Origin: Rickettsiales bacterium
Lineage (GTDB): Bacteria > Pseudomonadota > Alphaproteobacteria > Rs-D84
DNA length: 10,619 nucleotides
NCBI GenBank assembly: GCA_031267375.1
Contig: JAIRZE010000072.1
Location: 1 to 10,619, forward strand
Reading direction: 5' to 3'
The stretch's first letter is position 1, and every line of letters begins with the position of its first letter. The notes under the pieces are model-generated. The model worked only from the letters and a program-made list of their open reading frames with translations, did not search any database and was not told where the DNA came from. The translations under genes and the position numbers were made by a program. This document shows positions 5,912-10,619 of the stretch, in pieces.

Positions 5912-6011
5912 CCTGTGTGAATCTTGCAACCTTGCTGCTACATCTAAACTCGCCGCTAATAACGCGGCTCGTTAAGATTACGCAACGCTCGGTTTCAATT
6001 GTCGGATTCAT
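5907..6011 (-). pseudogene. Small frame starting with a copy of the recR 5' end
   Basis: A 34-codon frame begins MNPTIE, the same six residues that begin RecR. The 19 bp at 5993-6011 match 5879-5897 with one difference, at a third codon position. Between the two copies lie 95 bp that include the hairpin GCCGC/GCGGC (about 5952-5968). The simplest reading is that an insertion or duplication displaced the recR start and left the old start as a remnant. It is probably not a functional gene, and no Shine-Dalgarno sequence precedes it. Confidence 0.45.
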
Positions 6012-6177
6012 AATTTTCTGAATGAAAGATTACAATAAATAGATCTTAAAGTCCATTCTGATTTTTTGAACTTATAATGCTGGCTTTTGACATTGCTTCT
6101 TTATTTTTCAACGAAAAAGTACGCGGACAAGATAACCCAAGCGCGTGGAATTTCACAAACGGCATTAACGAATTTTC
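6012..6177. other. Rest of the 408-bp gap between recR and the DUF3800 gene
   Basis: Together with the two neighbouring entries this fills the gap between recR and the DUF3800 gene. It is AT-rich with no recognisable gene. On the plus strand a 34-codon frame (6077-6181) begins inside a TATAAT sequence and has a plausible amino-acid mix, but nothing identifies it. I see no tRNA, transposase remnant or other known element here. Confidence 0.4.
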
Positions 6178-6306
6178 TTGACTTTTTGACTGATATAGGT
6201 AATAATAAAAAACATAAAGACAAATGATTATATCATTTTGCGACCTGGGTCTTGACGATTTCCTGGTGGGAAGTTCTAAGCGAAAGCGGGCTCAGGTTGG
6301 TTTTTC
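6178..6306 (+). ncRNA. Candidate small RNA gene ending in a rho-independent terminator
   Basis: TTGACT (6178-6183) followed after 16-17 bp by TAATAAT (6200-6206) is a possible promoter, putting the start near 6213. Downstream, 6242-6252 can pair with 6289-6300 (about 11 bp with G-U pairs), and smaller stems inside the loop include TTCC/GGGAA around TGGT and a GCGAAAGC tetraloop hairpin. Five T residues follow at 6301-6305. This fits either a small RNA of about 95 nt or only a terminator. It reads toward the DUF3800 gene and ends at that gene's stop codon. It does not carry the SRP RNA or 5S rRNA signature, and I cannot assign a family. Confidence 0.35.
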
Positions 6307-6917
6307 TAAATTTCAATTTTAATTTTTTCCTTTATACAATTATAAAATTGTGAATTATTATCCTTGTATTTGTCAGCCACAGAACCAGCTATCATATCAG
6401 CAATCTGCACCAGAATCTCATTTTCAGAGTTTACAAAATACATCTTAATTGTTCTGCTGTTTATTGTTTGCCGCATATATGTTTTAATTTCCACTTGCTC
6501 TGATTTATGAGTCTTTCCGTCTATTATAAGATTTAGAAATTCCGGCTCCATATCCCAAGCATTTCTTACCAAATAAGAAAAACAAGCCCCTTTATAAAAA
6601 GAGTTTTTCTTTTTATCTATATGCAGATTTGTTTTTCTTTTATCAAGAGCCAGAACATAAATGCTGAAATCATATTTTTTAATGCATTGGAAAAACTGAG
6701 CTTTGGTATCAAAATCACTATGAACATAATGATATTCATTTTTCTTTTTCAGTTTCAACTTTAATTTCTGCAAATCCGATTCTATTGCCTGTTTTACGCA
6801 TATATCCGGAAAAACAACCATTACAAGAATCAAGTATTCCTTGCCCCAGGCGTCGGGATTCAGCCCGTAATTTCCGGATTCGTCAATTGCGGCAAAAATC
6901 TTATTTTGCTTTTTCAC
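6306..6917 (-). CDS. DUF3800 protein (predicted RNase H-fold, function unknown)
   Basis: The 203-residue protein carries the hallmarks of DUF3800 (PF12686). Near its start is FAAIDESGNYG with D12-E13-S14-G15; in the middle IIDGKT with D133; near the end LVQIADMIAGSVADKYK with Q171 and D174. These are the conserved acidic positions of a predicted RNase H-like fold. The family has no settled function and in my recollection often lies in mobile or defence regions. Start: the frame stays open upstream to 7169, but the family motif begins a few residues after GTG at 6917. A perfect extended -10 promoter lies 7 nt before that GTG, so everything upstream is untranscribed from it. There is no Shine-Dalgarno sequence, so this would be a leaderless GTG start. 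The gene is AT-rich compared with its neighbours and divergent from the lipoprotein gene. A catalytic role is inferred only from conserved residues. Confidence 0.82.
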   Translation of the reverse strand: MKKQNKIFAAIDESGNYGLNPDAWGKEYLILVMVVFPDICVKQAIESDLQKLKLKLKKKNEYHYVHSDFDTKAQFFQCIKKYDFSIYVLALDKRKTNLHIDKKKNSFYKGACFSYLVRNAWDMEPEFLNLIIDGKTHKSEQVEIKTYMRQTINSRTIKMYFVNSENEILVQIADMIAGSVADKYKDNNSQFYNCIKEKIKIEI

Positions 6918-6924
6918 AAGGCAG

Positions 6925-6976
6925 ATTATACCAGCCGGCACAATTATTTGCAATCCGCCAATAATTGTTATATAAT
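6925..6976. promoter_or_regulatory. Back-to-back divergent promoters sharing one -35 hexamer
   Basis: The palindrome TTGCAA at 6948-6953 reads the same on both strands. To the left, after 17 bp, is TATAAT on the minus strand (6930-6925), preceded by TG as an extended -10, serving the DUF3800 gene. To the right, also after 17 bp, is TATAAT on the plus strand (6971-6976), serving the lipoprotein gene. Expected starts are near 6918 (minus) and 6983 (plus). RNA polymerase can occupy only one orientation at a time, so the two genes should compete. Confidence 0.75.
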
Positions 6977-6981
6977 ATCCT

Positions 6982-7163
6982 TGCATTGGAAAATCCAATG
7001 CAGGGGTGTGATTACCCTTTTGATGTTTGGCGTCCGCGGGGACGATAAAAAACCTCCGACTTGGGTTGGAGGGCTGGCGAATATATTGAATAAGCCGCAC
7101 TATTTTCCAAACATCATAGTAATCAACCTCCAACCACCCTTCGCGCTGCACGCTTCGGGTGGC
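6982..7163 (+). ncRNA. Structured leader RNA of the lipoprotein gene (riboswitch- or attenuator-like)
   Basis: From the expected start near 6983 the leader runs about 207 nt to the ATG. Visible pairings are a 5' hairpin TGCATTGGA/TCCAATGCA (6982-6990 with 6994-7002); AGGGGT/ACCCTT (7002-7007 with 7014-7019); and a long-range stem made of 7009-7015 with 7119-7125 and 7021-7030 with 7107-7116. That stem encloses CGTCC/GGACG (7031-7044) and CCTCCGAC/GTTGGAGG (7053-7072), and CCACCC/GGGTGG (7134-7162) follows it. GGTTGGAGG (7064-7072) can instead pair perfectly with CCTCCAACC (7127-7135), which excludes its local hairpin and the last hairpin's first two pairs. Such a switch is typical of regulatory leaders. 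I do not recognise a known riboswitch class. Confidence 0.5.
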
Positions 7164-7189
7164 AAACAAATATAATCAAGGAGATTATT

Positions 7190-7912
7190 ATGAAAAAGAA
7201 ATTAAAAATTTATATTTTAACTGCTTTGGCTGTTGCTATTGCCACCGCTTGTGGTCAGCGCCACGAAAAAAGCGCTGAAAAGGAAGCCGACACCAAAAAG
7301 CAGAAAATAGAAGCGGCCAAATCCAAACTTTCCGAAGCCCAAGCCGACAGCGTATTCAATATTGATTTCAGAATGCTGGCTGATTCAATAAAACAACTTA
7401 CAGCTTATACAGACGGGCTGGGTGCTGAAATAGCTGCATTATCGGAAGATGATTTCAACTTTGATTCTTATGTTTGCAAACAATCGTATGGAAAATTAGA
7501 ATCCGGTTTAAGCAAGATAGACAAAAAATATATTCACGAAAGATTGAAAAGACTGGACCCAAACCGTCATATTATGATTGCAGATTATGACGGATCCGGC
7601 ACAATGAATAAATATGAATATGTTGAAAAGTTTGATTATGATATGTATATGGCGTTTATTATATCAATACAAGAGCTTGATGAAAAATCGCTTACTCCCA
7701 AGGATATTGACTTGTTATCAAAGTTCAAAGCCACTTATGACAAGATTTATGCTTCTATTTCTATTGATGGTTCAAAGCTTGGGCCCCTGAAACAAGCAGC
7801 CAAGATCAGAGAGAAAAAAATCGGCGAGGCCCAGCCATATCGTGAAAGCCTGCAAAAATTAACCACCAGAAAATCTGAGATTATATCAAAGCTTAAAGGT
7901 CGCAATTATTAA
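7190..7912 (+). CDS. Putative lipoprotein with one EF-hand loop, function unknown
   Basis: I do not recognise the family. The 240-residue product begins with a lysine-rich n-region, a hydrophobic core at about 7-18 and a lipobox-like A-T-A-C ending at Cys21. It should therefore be lipid-modified, cleaved by signal peptidase II and tethered to the envelope. A Lys/Glu/Ala-rich segment at about 22-55 probably forms a coiled helix. DYDGSGTMNKYE at 132-143 is a full canonical EF-hand loop (D1, D3, S5, G6, T7, N9, E12), so calcium binding is likely at that site. The flanking helices and the C-terminus are charged and helical. Start: AAGGAG 6 nt before ATG. It is expressed from the shared divergent promoter through the long structured leader. 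It converges on dacA with 4 bp between the stops and no terminator between them. Base composition is AT-rich, like the DUF3800 gene. The lipobox lacks the usual Leu at -3, so lipidation is probable, not certain. Confidence 0.7.
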   Translation: MKKKLKIYILTALAVAIATACGQRHEKSAEKEADTKKQKIEAAKSKLSEAQADSVFNIDFRMLADSIKQLTAYTDGLGAEIAALSEDDFNFDSYVCKQSYGKLESGLSKIDKKYIHERLKRLDPNRHIMIADYDGSGTMNKYEYVEKFDYDMYMAFIISIQELDEKSLTPKDIDLLSKFKATYDKIYASISIDGSKLGPLKQAAKIREKKIGEAQPYRESLQKLTTRKSEIISKLKGRNY

Positions 7913-7916
7913 GTTT

Positions 7917-9053
7917 TTAATGAAACACAAAGCATTCTATGCCGGTGGCGGCGCACTTGGTTTTTATTTGCTGCGCCGCGCTTTCACTTAATCCTTTCGC
8001 GCGCACGCGGAACATTCCGTTCGGCGCCTGTTTAATAACCGCGGACACGCCCAGTGCGTTTCGCACGCGCGCGACCTGTGATTCCGCCGCTGTGCGAGAG
8101 CCAAACGCCCCAAACTGAACACCTGCTGCGCCGGTGGCGCGGAGAGTATTGCTCGCTTCGCTCGCAGAGTAGAGAGTAGAGATTTGAGAGTTATCAACTT
8201 TGGGCTCCCTACTCTCTACTCTATACTCTTTACTCTGCGGCGCAGCCGCAACACCCAACTGCGCAAAACCCTTGTCCAGCATCTTTGTGCTGACCGCAGC
8301 GCGGACATCTTTGTTCGCCGCGCCCAAGACAACCGACATCAAATGATGCCCGTCCCTTTCCGCCGTCGCAACCAATGAATATTTGGATTTATTCGTATAT
8401 CCGGTTTTCATCCCCGTCGCACCGGGATAAGTCCCCAGCAACCGGTTCCCGTTTGTATAAGTCTGGCCGTTATAGGTCCAGCTGCGAATTCCGAAATATT
8501 TCCAATACTGTGGAAAGTGCTTGTAAACTGCCATAGACAGCAATGCTATATCGCGCGCGCTGGATAAATGATCGTCATCCGGCAAGCCGCTGGAATTTTC
8601 AAAATTGGTTTTGGAAAGCCCGATTTCTCCGGCAACCTGGGTCATCAATGACGCAAAACTTCCTTCTTTCCCGCCTTTTAGATTTTCAGCCAGAACGCGC
8701 GCCACATCATTTGCGCTGTGAACGGCGACGGCCTTTATCGCGTCTTCTACCTTTATCTTGCTGCCGGCGGCCAGCCCCAGTTTCACGGGCGACGCATTCG
8801 CCGCATTATTGGAAACTATCAAATAATCGTCCAGTTTCAAGCGCCCGTGCTCTAACGCGTCAAATGTCAGATACAGGGTCATAATTTTGGTCAGGGATGC
8901 CGGATAGTTCAGATCGTTTGCGTGTTCGGAATAAAGCACTGCGCCGGTATCCATATCTGCGACCAGCGCAGCATTGTATTCCGCACCGCGCGCGGAACAA
9001 TGAACAATGAACAGTGAACAATGAACAATGATTGCAAAAAATAATTTTCTCAT
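7917..9053 (-). CDS. dacA: D-alanyl-D-alanine carboxypeptidase with SPOR domain (class A low-molecular-weight PBP)
   Basis: The enzyme removes the terminal D-Ala of peptidoglycan stem peptides in the periplasm. It has 378 residues. Seen: a signal peptide at about 1-23; the serine active-site tetrad ASLTK with S53 and K56; the SAN triad at 113-115; KTG at 216-218 (MKTGYT); the typical N-terminal block ALVADMDTGAVLYSEH; a linker at about 270-305; and a SPOR domain at about 308-378 (GVQFGAFGSRTAAESQVARV), which binds denuded peptidoglycan at division sites. The architecture is common in Alphaproteobacteria. A promoter ends 9 nt before the ATG and there is no Shine-Dalgarno sequence, so the message is nearly leaderless. 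Odd: the hydrophobic core of the signal peptide (IVHCSLFIVHCS) is encoded by a 7-bp tandem array, and the linker by an inverted pair of 7-bp arrays. The symbol dacA is used for the family; the exact paralogue is not certain. Confidence 0.93.
   Translation of the reverse strand: MRKLFFAIIVHCSLFIVHCSARGAEYNAALVADMDTGAVLYSEHANDLNYPASLTKIMTLYLTFDALEHGRLKLDDYLIVSNNAANASPVKLGLAAGSKIKVEDAIKAVAVHSANDVARVLAENLKGGKEGSFASLMTQVAGEIGLSKTNFENSSGLPDDDHLSSARDIALLSMAVYKHFPQYWKYFGIRSWTYNGQTYTNGNRLLGTYPGATGMKTGYTNKSKYSLVATAERDGHHLMSVVLGAANKDVRAAVSTKMLDKGFAQLGVAAAPQSKEYRVESREPKVDNSQISTLYSASEASNTLRATGAAGVQFGAFGSRTAAESQVARVRNALGVSAVIKQAPNGMFRVRAKGLSESAAQQIKTKCAATGIECFVFH
8165..8238. repeat. Inverted pair of tandem 7-bp word arrays in the dacA linker
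   Basis: The left arm (8165-8192) is four units of GAGAGTA and variants. The right arm (8205-8238) is four to five units of CTCTCTA and variants, separated by only 12 nt. The arms are complementary over most of their length with several mismatches. On the coding strand they give the linker EYRVESREPKVDNSQISTLYS between the peptidase and SPOR domains. A perfect array would contain TAG in frame; the unit at that point reads TAT instead. Unlike the copies in rsmA and at 4147, the variants here are not mirrored. Confidence 0.82.
8995..9029. repeat. Tandem 7-bp word array encoding the DacA signal peptide core
   Basis: Five contiguous units of GAACAAT (the third reads GAACAGT) fill 35 bp. On the coding strand they yield IVHCSLFIVHCS, the hydrophobic core of the signal peptide. 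The word contains no stop in any frame. No inverted partner array is seen within several hundred bases. Confidence 0.85.
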
Positions 9054-9062
9054 AATGCAAAG

Positions 9063-9090
9063 ATTACAAAAAAAGATCCTTGCGGGTCAA
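9063..9090 (-). promoter_or_regulatory. Promoter of dacA, nearly leaderless
   Basis: On the minus strand TTGACC (9090-9085, 5 of 6), a 16-bp spacer containing seven T residues, and TGTAAT (9068-9063, 5 of 6) form a good sigma70-type promoter. Nine bases separate the -10 box from the ATG, so the leader would be only about 2-4 nt. No Shine-Dalgarno sequence is present. Confidence 0.6.
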
Positions 9091-9115
9091 GATTATTAAA
9101 ACAGGTTCGGAGCGT

Positions 9116-9184
9116 ACCCCTGCCCCCGCGCCCCGGGCCCCGACGCAATAGTAGATTGCGGTGGGTGGGTTCGGGGGCAGGGGT
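9116..9184. repeat. GC-rich palindrome between pyk and dacA
   Basis: A perfect 13-bp stem joins ACCCCTGCCCCCG (9116-9128) to CGGGGGCAGGGGT (9172-9184). The interior has further C-rich against G-rich pairing and is capped by CGCAAT/ATTGCG (9144-9149 with 9155-9160). It lies 11 bp after the pyk stop. The composition is far more GC-rich than the surroundings, which suggests a dispersed repeat. It may act as the 3' end structure of pyk, but the nearest T-run (TTTT) on the minus strand is about 16 bp away, so it is not a textbook terminator. Confidence 0.75.
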
Positions 9185-9195
9185 TTCCACCGCGC

Positions 9196-10587
9196 TTAAT
9201 CAATCTCTCTTAAAGAAATCTTTTCTTCGTCCACAATTACAAGTTTTCCGCGGTTGATTCCGAACTTTCGTGCGCTGTTGAATCCGTCGCGCTGGCCGAA
9301 CAGCTGCTCGTCGCAGATCGGGAAAACTCCGCGCGACATACACAGTTGATTCGCAATAATCGGTTCGTTGCAGACCGCGATAATCGGCACATCCGGACGC
9401 CGGCAAGAAATTTCCGTAGTGGCCACAGTATCGCGCGCGAAAACCACAATCGCCGCAGCTTTGTTCAGATAAGCCATAGATGTAACAGAACGCGACCAAT
9501 CGTTTTCCGGAATATTTTCAACGCGCGACCAGTCGTAATGATTTTCTATCCCGTCTTCGTCTGCGTATGTCAAAATCTTGGACATTGTTTCCACCACTTT
9601 CAGCGGGTGCTCTCCGATACTGGTTTCTTCGCTGGTCATAGTGGAATCAGCACGCAGATACGCGGCGTTCGCGACATCGGAAATTTCCGCGCGCAACGGA
9701 AATTCACTGTGCATCATAGAGCCCAACATCTGCGTCGCCACGATAATCGGCCGGTTGTACTGGCGGCAGAGTCTGATCAGCTTTCTTTGCAGCGCGGGCA
9801 ACTGCTCAAACGGCACTTCTACGGCCAAGTCGCCGCGCGCGAACATAATGACATCGGAAACTTTTATGATTTCTTCAATTCGTTCCAAGGCTTGGGGGCG
9901 TTCTATCTTTGAAACGATTTTTATAGGCGCATTGGTCCGTGCGGTTATATAATCGCGCGTTTCCACAATATCTTCCGGCTTTTGCACAAATGAAATCGCG
10001 ACAAAGTCCGGATTCAGCGGCAAAACAAAGTCCAAGTCCGATCTGTCTTTTTCTGTCAGAACGCTGGTCGCAACCTCTGTATCCGGCAAGTTGAATCCGC
10101 GGCGATCCCAAATCTCCGTGCCGCGCAAGACGGTGGCAACGACTTTGCCGGGTTCAGTACGCAGTACTTTCATCGCCATTTTTCCGTCATTCAGCAATAT
10201 GGTATCGCCGACTTTTAGCGAACCCAAGACATCGCCGTCCGGCAGCTGCACGCGGGTATTATCCCCCAGTGCGGGATCGGTATCAAAAACAAATTCCTGC
10301 CCGACTTTTAATACTGTCTTTACGGTAGAGCCATCCGCGGGATAAGTCCCGGCAAAGTCGCCTATGCGATGCTTTGGCCCCTGGGTATCGGCCATTATTG
10401 CAATCGGGCGATCCAGTTCCACTGATAATTTGCGGATAGTCTTTATCTTTGCAGCCTGGGCTTCCTGGGAATCGTGGGAAAAGTTCAAGCGGCAAACATT
10501 CAGGCCGCTATTCAACATATCGCGCAGAATTTCAATTGGTTCGGACGCGGGTCCGATGGTGGAAGTTATTTTAGTCAGTTTTTGCAT
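9196..10587 (-). CDS. pyk: Pyruvate kinase
   Basis: Pyruvate kinase transfers phosphate from phosphoenolpyruvate to ADP in the last step of glycolysis. It has 463 residues from ATG 10587, the normal length. Seen: KITSTIGPAS at 6-15; RLNFSH at 33-38; ADTQGPKHRIGDF at 66-78; a B-domain at about 70-165; SKIERPQALE with catalytic Lys227 and metal ligand Glu229; FARGDLAVEVP with metal ligand Asp253; VATQMLGSM at 283-291; RAEISDVANA at 299-308; and a C-terminal domain from about 345. Start: ACGGAG lies 8 nt before ATG 10587; the in-frame GTG at 10596 overlaps that site and is unlikely. Lys72 takes the position of rabbit Glu117, the type known to work without K+. Odd: the usual 'VMLSGET' block reads TMTSEET at 316-322. 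It is transcribed alone and toward dacA. Confidence 0.95.
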   Translation of the reverse strand: MQKLTKITSTIGPASEPIEILRDMLNSGLNVCRLNFSHDSQEAQAAKIKTIRKLSVELDRPIAIMADTQGPKHRIGDFAGTYPADGSTVKTVLKVGQEFVFDTDPALGDNTRVQLPDGDVLGSLKVGDTILLNDGKMAMKVLRTEPGKVVATVLRGTEIWDRRGFNLPDTEVATSVLTEKDRSDLDFVLPLNPDFVAISFVQKPEDIVETRDYITARTNAPIKIVSKIERPQALERIEEIIKVSDVIMFARGDLAVEVPFEQLPALQRKLIRLCRQYNRPIIVATQMLGSMMHSEFPLRAEISDVANAAYLRADSTMTSEETSIGEHPLKVVETMSKILTYADEDGIENHYDWSRVENIPENDWSRSVTSMAYLNKAAAIVVFARDTVATTEISCRRPDVPIIAVCNEPIIANQLCMSRGVFPICDEQLFGQRDGFNSARKFGINRGKLVIVDEEKISLREID

Positions 10588-10619
10588 ACAAAACACTCCG
10601 TGTTTTTAGGAACAGGGAC

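Noticed and set aside
6077..6181. A 34-codon plus-strand frame starting in a TATAAT sequence
   Set aside because: Too short to judge, no Shine-Dalgarno site, no family recognised; mentioned only in the gap description.
6240..6306. SRP RNA (ffs) or 5S rRNA near recR
   Set aside because: The conserved SRP tetraloop region and the 5S core sequences are absent.
6918..7169. Upstream extension of the DUF3800 frame
   Set aside because: It contains the gene's own promoter and the leader RNA of the opposite gene, and the family motif starts after GTG 6917.
7023..7175. A 50-codon plus-strand frame (starting MFGVRGDD) in the lipoprotein leader
   Set aside because: It lies over the paired stems of the leader, has no ribosome binding site, and the base pairing explains the sequence better. 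A leader peptide is not excluded.
7171..7176. TATAAT just before the lipoprotein ribosome binding site
   Set aside because: A start from it would fall inside the AAGGAG site and no -35 hexamer lies 16-18 bp upstream; the promoter at 6948-6976 is much better.
1785..9029. Regular repeats that might suggest a CRISPR array
   Set aside because: The units are 6-8 bp, contiguous, without spacers of uniform length, and no cas gene is present.
10588..10596. GTG start for pyk, three codons upstream
   Set aside because: It overlaps the Shine-Dalgarno sequence that is correctly spaced for ATG 10587.

Overview
The window looks like chromosomal DNA of an alphaproteobacterium of moderate GC content. The RsmA N-terminus (an LPP...LGQNF...DLNLT pattern), the RecR sequence, the DacA-SPOR fusion and the Lys-type pyruvate kinase all fit that group. 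This assignment comes from remembered family features, not from a search. The AT-rich intergenic DNA, the repeat load and the many start codons without a Shine-Dalgarno sequence suggest a host-associated or otherwise streamlined lineage, which is inference.

Layout: an incomplete yidC (membrane insertase, minus strand, runs off the left edge) lies 1 bp after lspA (lipoprotein signal peptidase, minus). rsmA (16S rRNA dimethyltransferase, plus) is divergent from lspA and is followed by a KefB/CPA2-type cation:proton antiporter with a C-terminal RCK/TrkA-N domain (plus). A putative SAM-dependent methyltransferase (minus) converges on the antiporter across a perfect 27-bp inverted repeat. A cluster of REP-like hairpins separates it from recR (minus). 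A 408-bp gap with a duplicated recR start and a candidate small RNA or terminator leads to a DUF3800 gene (minus). That gene is divergent from a lipoprotein gene with one EF-hand loop (plus). dacA (D,D-carboxypeptidase with SPOR domain) and pyk (pyruvate kinase), both minus, close the window.

Four things stand out. (1) At least six loci in 10.6 kb carry short tandem word arrays with a period of 7 (once 8, once 6). Five are arranged as two inverted-complement arms around a loop or, in dacA and yidC, also as single arrays. The word differs at every locus but the architecture is the same, and variant units are often mirrored in both arms. Several lie inside yidC, rsmA, recR and dacA and are translated; in rsmA one mirrored variant removes the in-frame stop that a perfect array would create in both arms. 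(2) The DUF3800 gene and the lipoprotein gene have back-to-back sigma70-type promoters that share one palindromic -35 hexamer (TTGCAA), each with a 17-bp spacer and a perfect TATAAT. (3) The lipoprotein gene has a leader of about 207 nt with extensive inverted repeats and two mutually exclusive pairings. (4) About half of the genes have a -10 box 6-9 nt before the start codon and no Shine-Dalgarno sequence, so leaderless transcripts seem common.

The housekeeping genes cover envelope biogenesis (YidC, LspA, DacA), ribosome maturation (RsmA), ion homeostasis (antiporter), recombinational repair (RecR) and glycolysis (Pyk). LspA would process the window's own lipoprotein. The methyltransferase, the DUF3800 gene and the lipoprotein look accessory. 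No tRNA, rRNA, CRISPR array, transposase or phage gene was seen.
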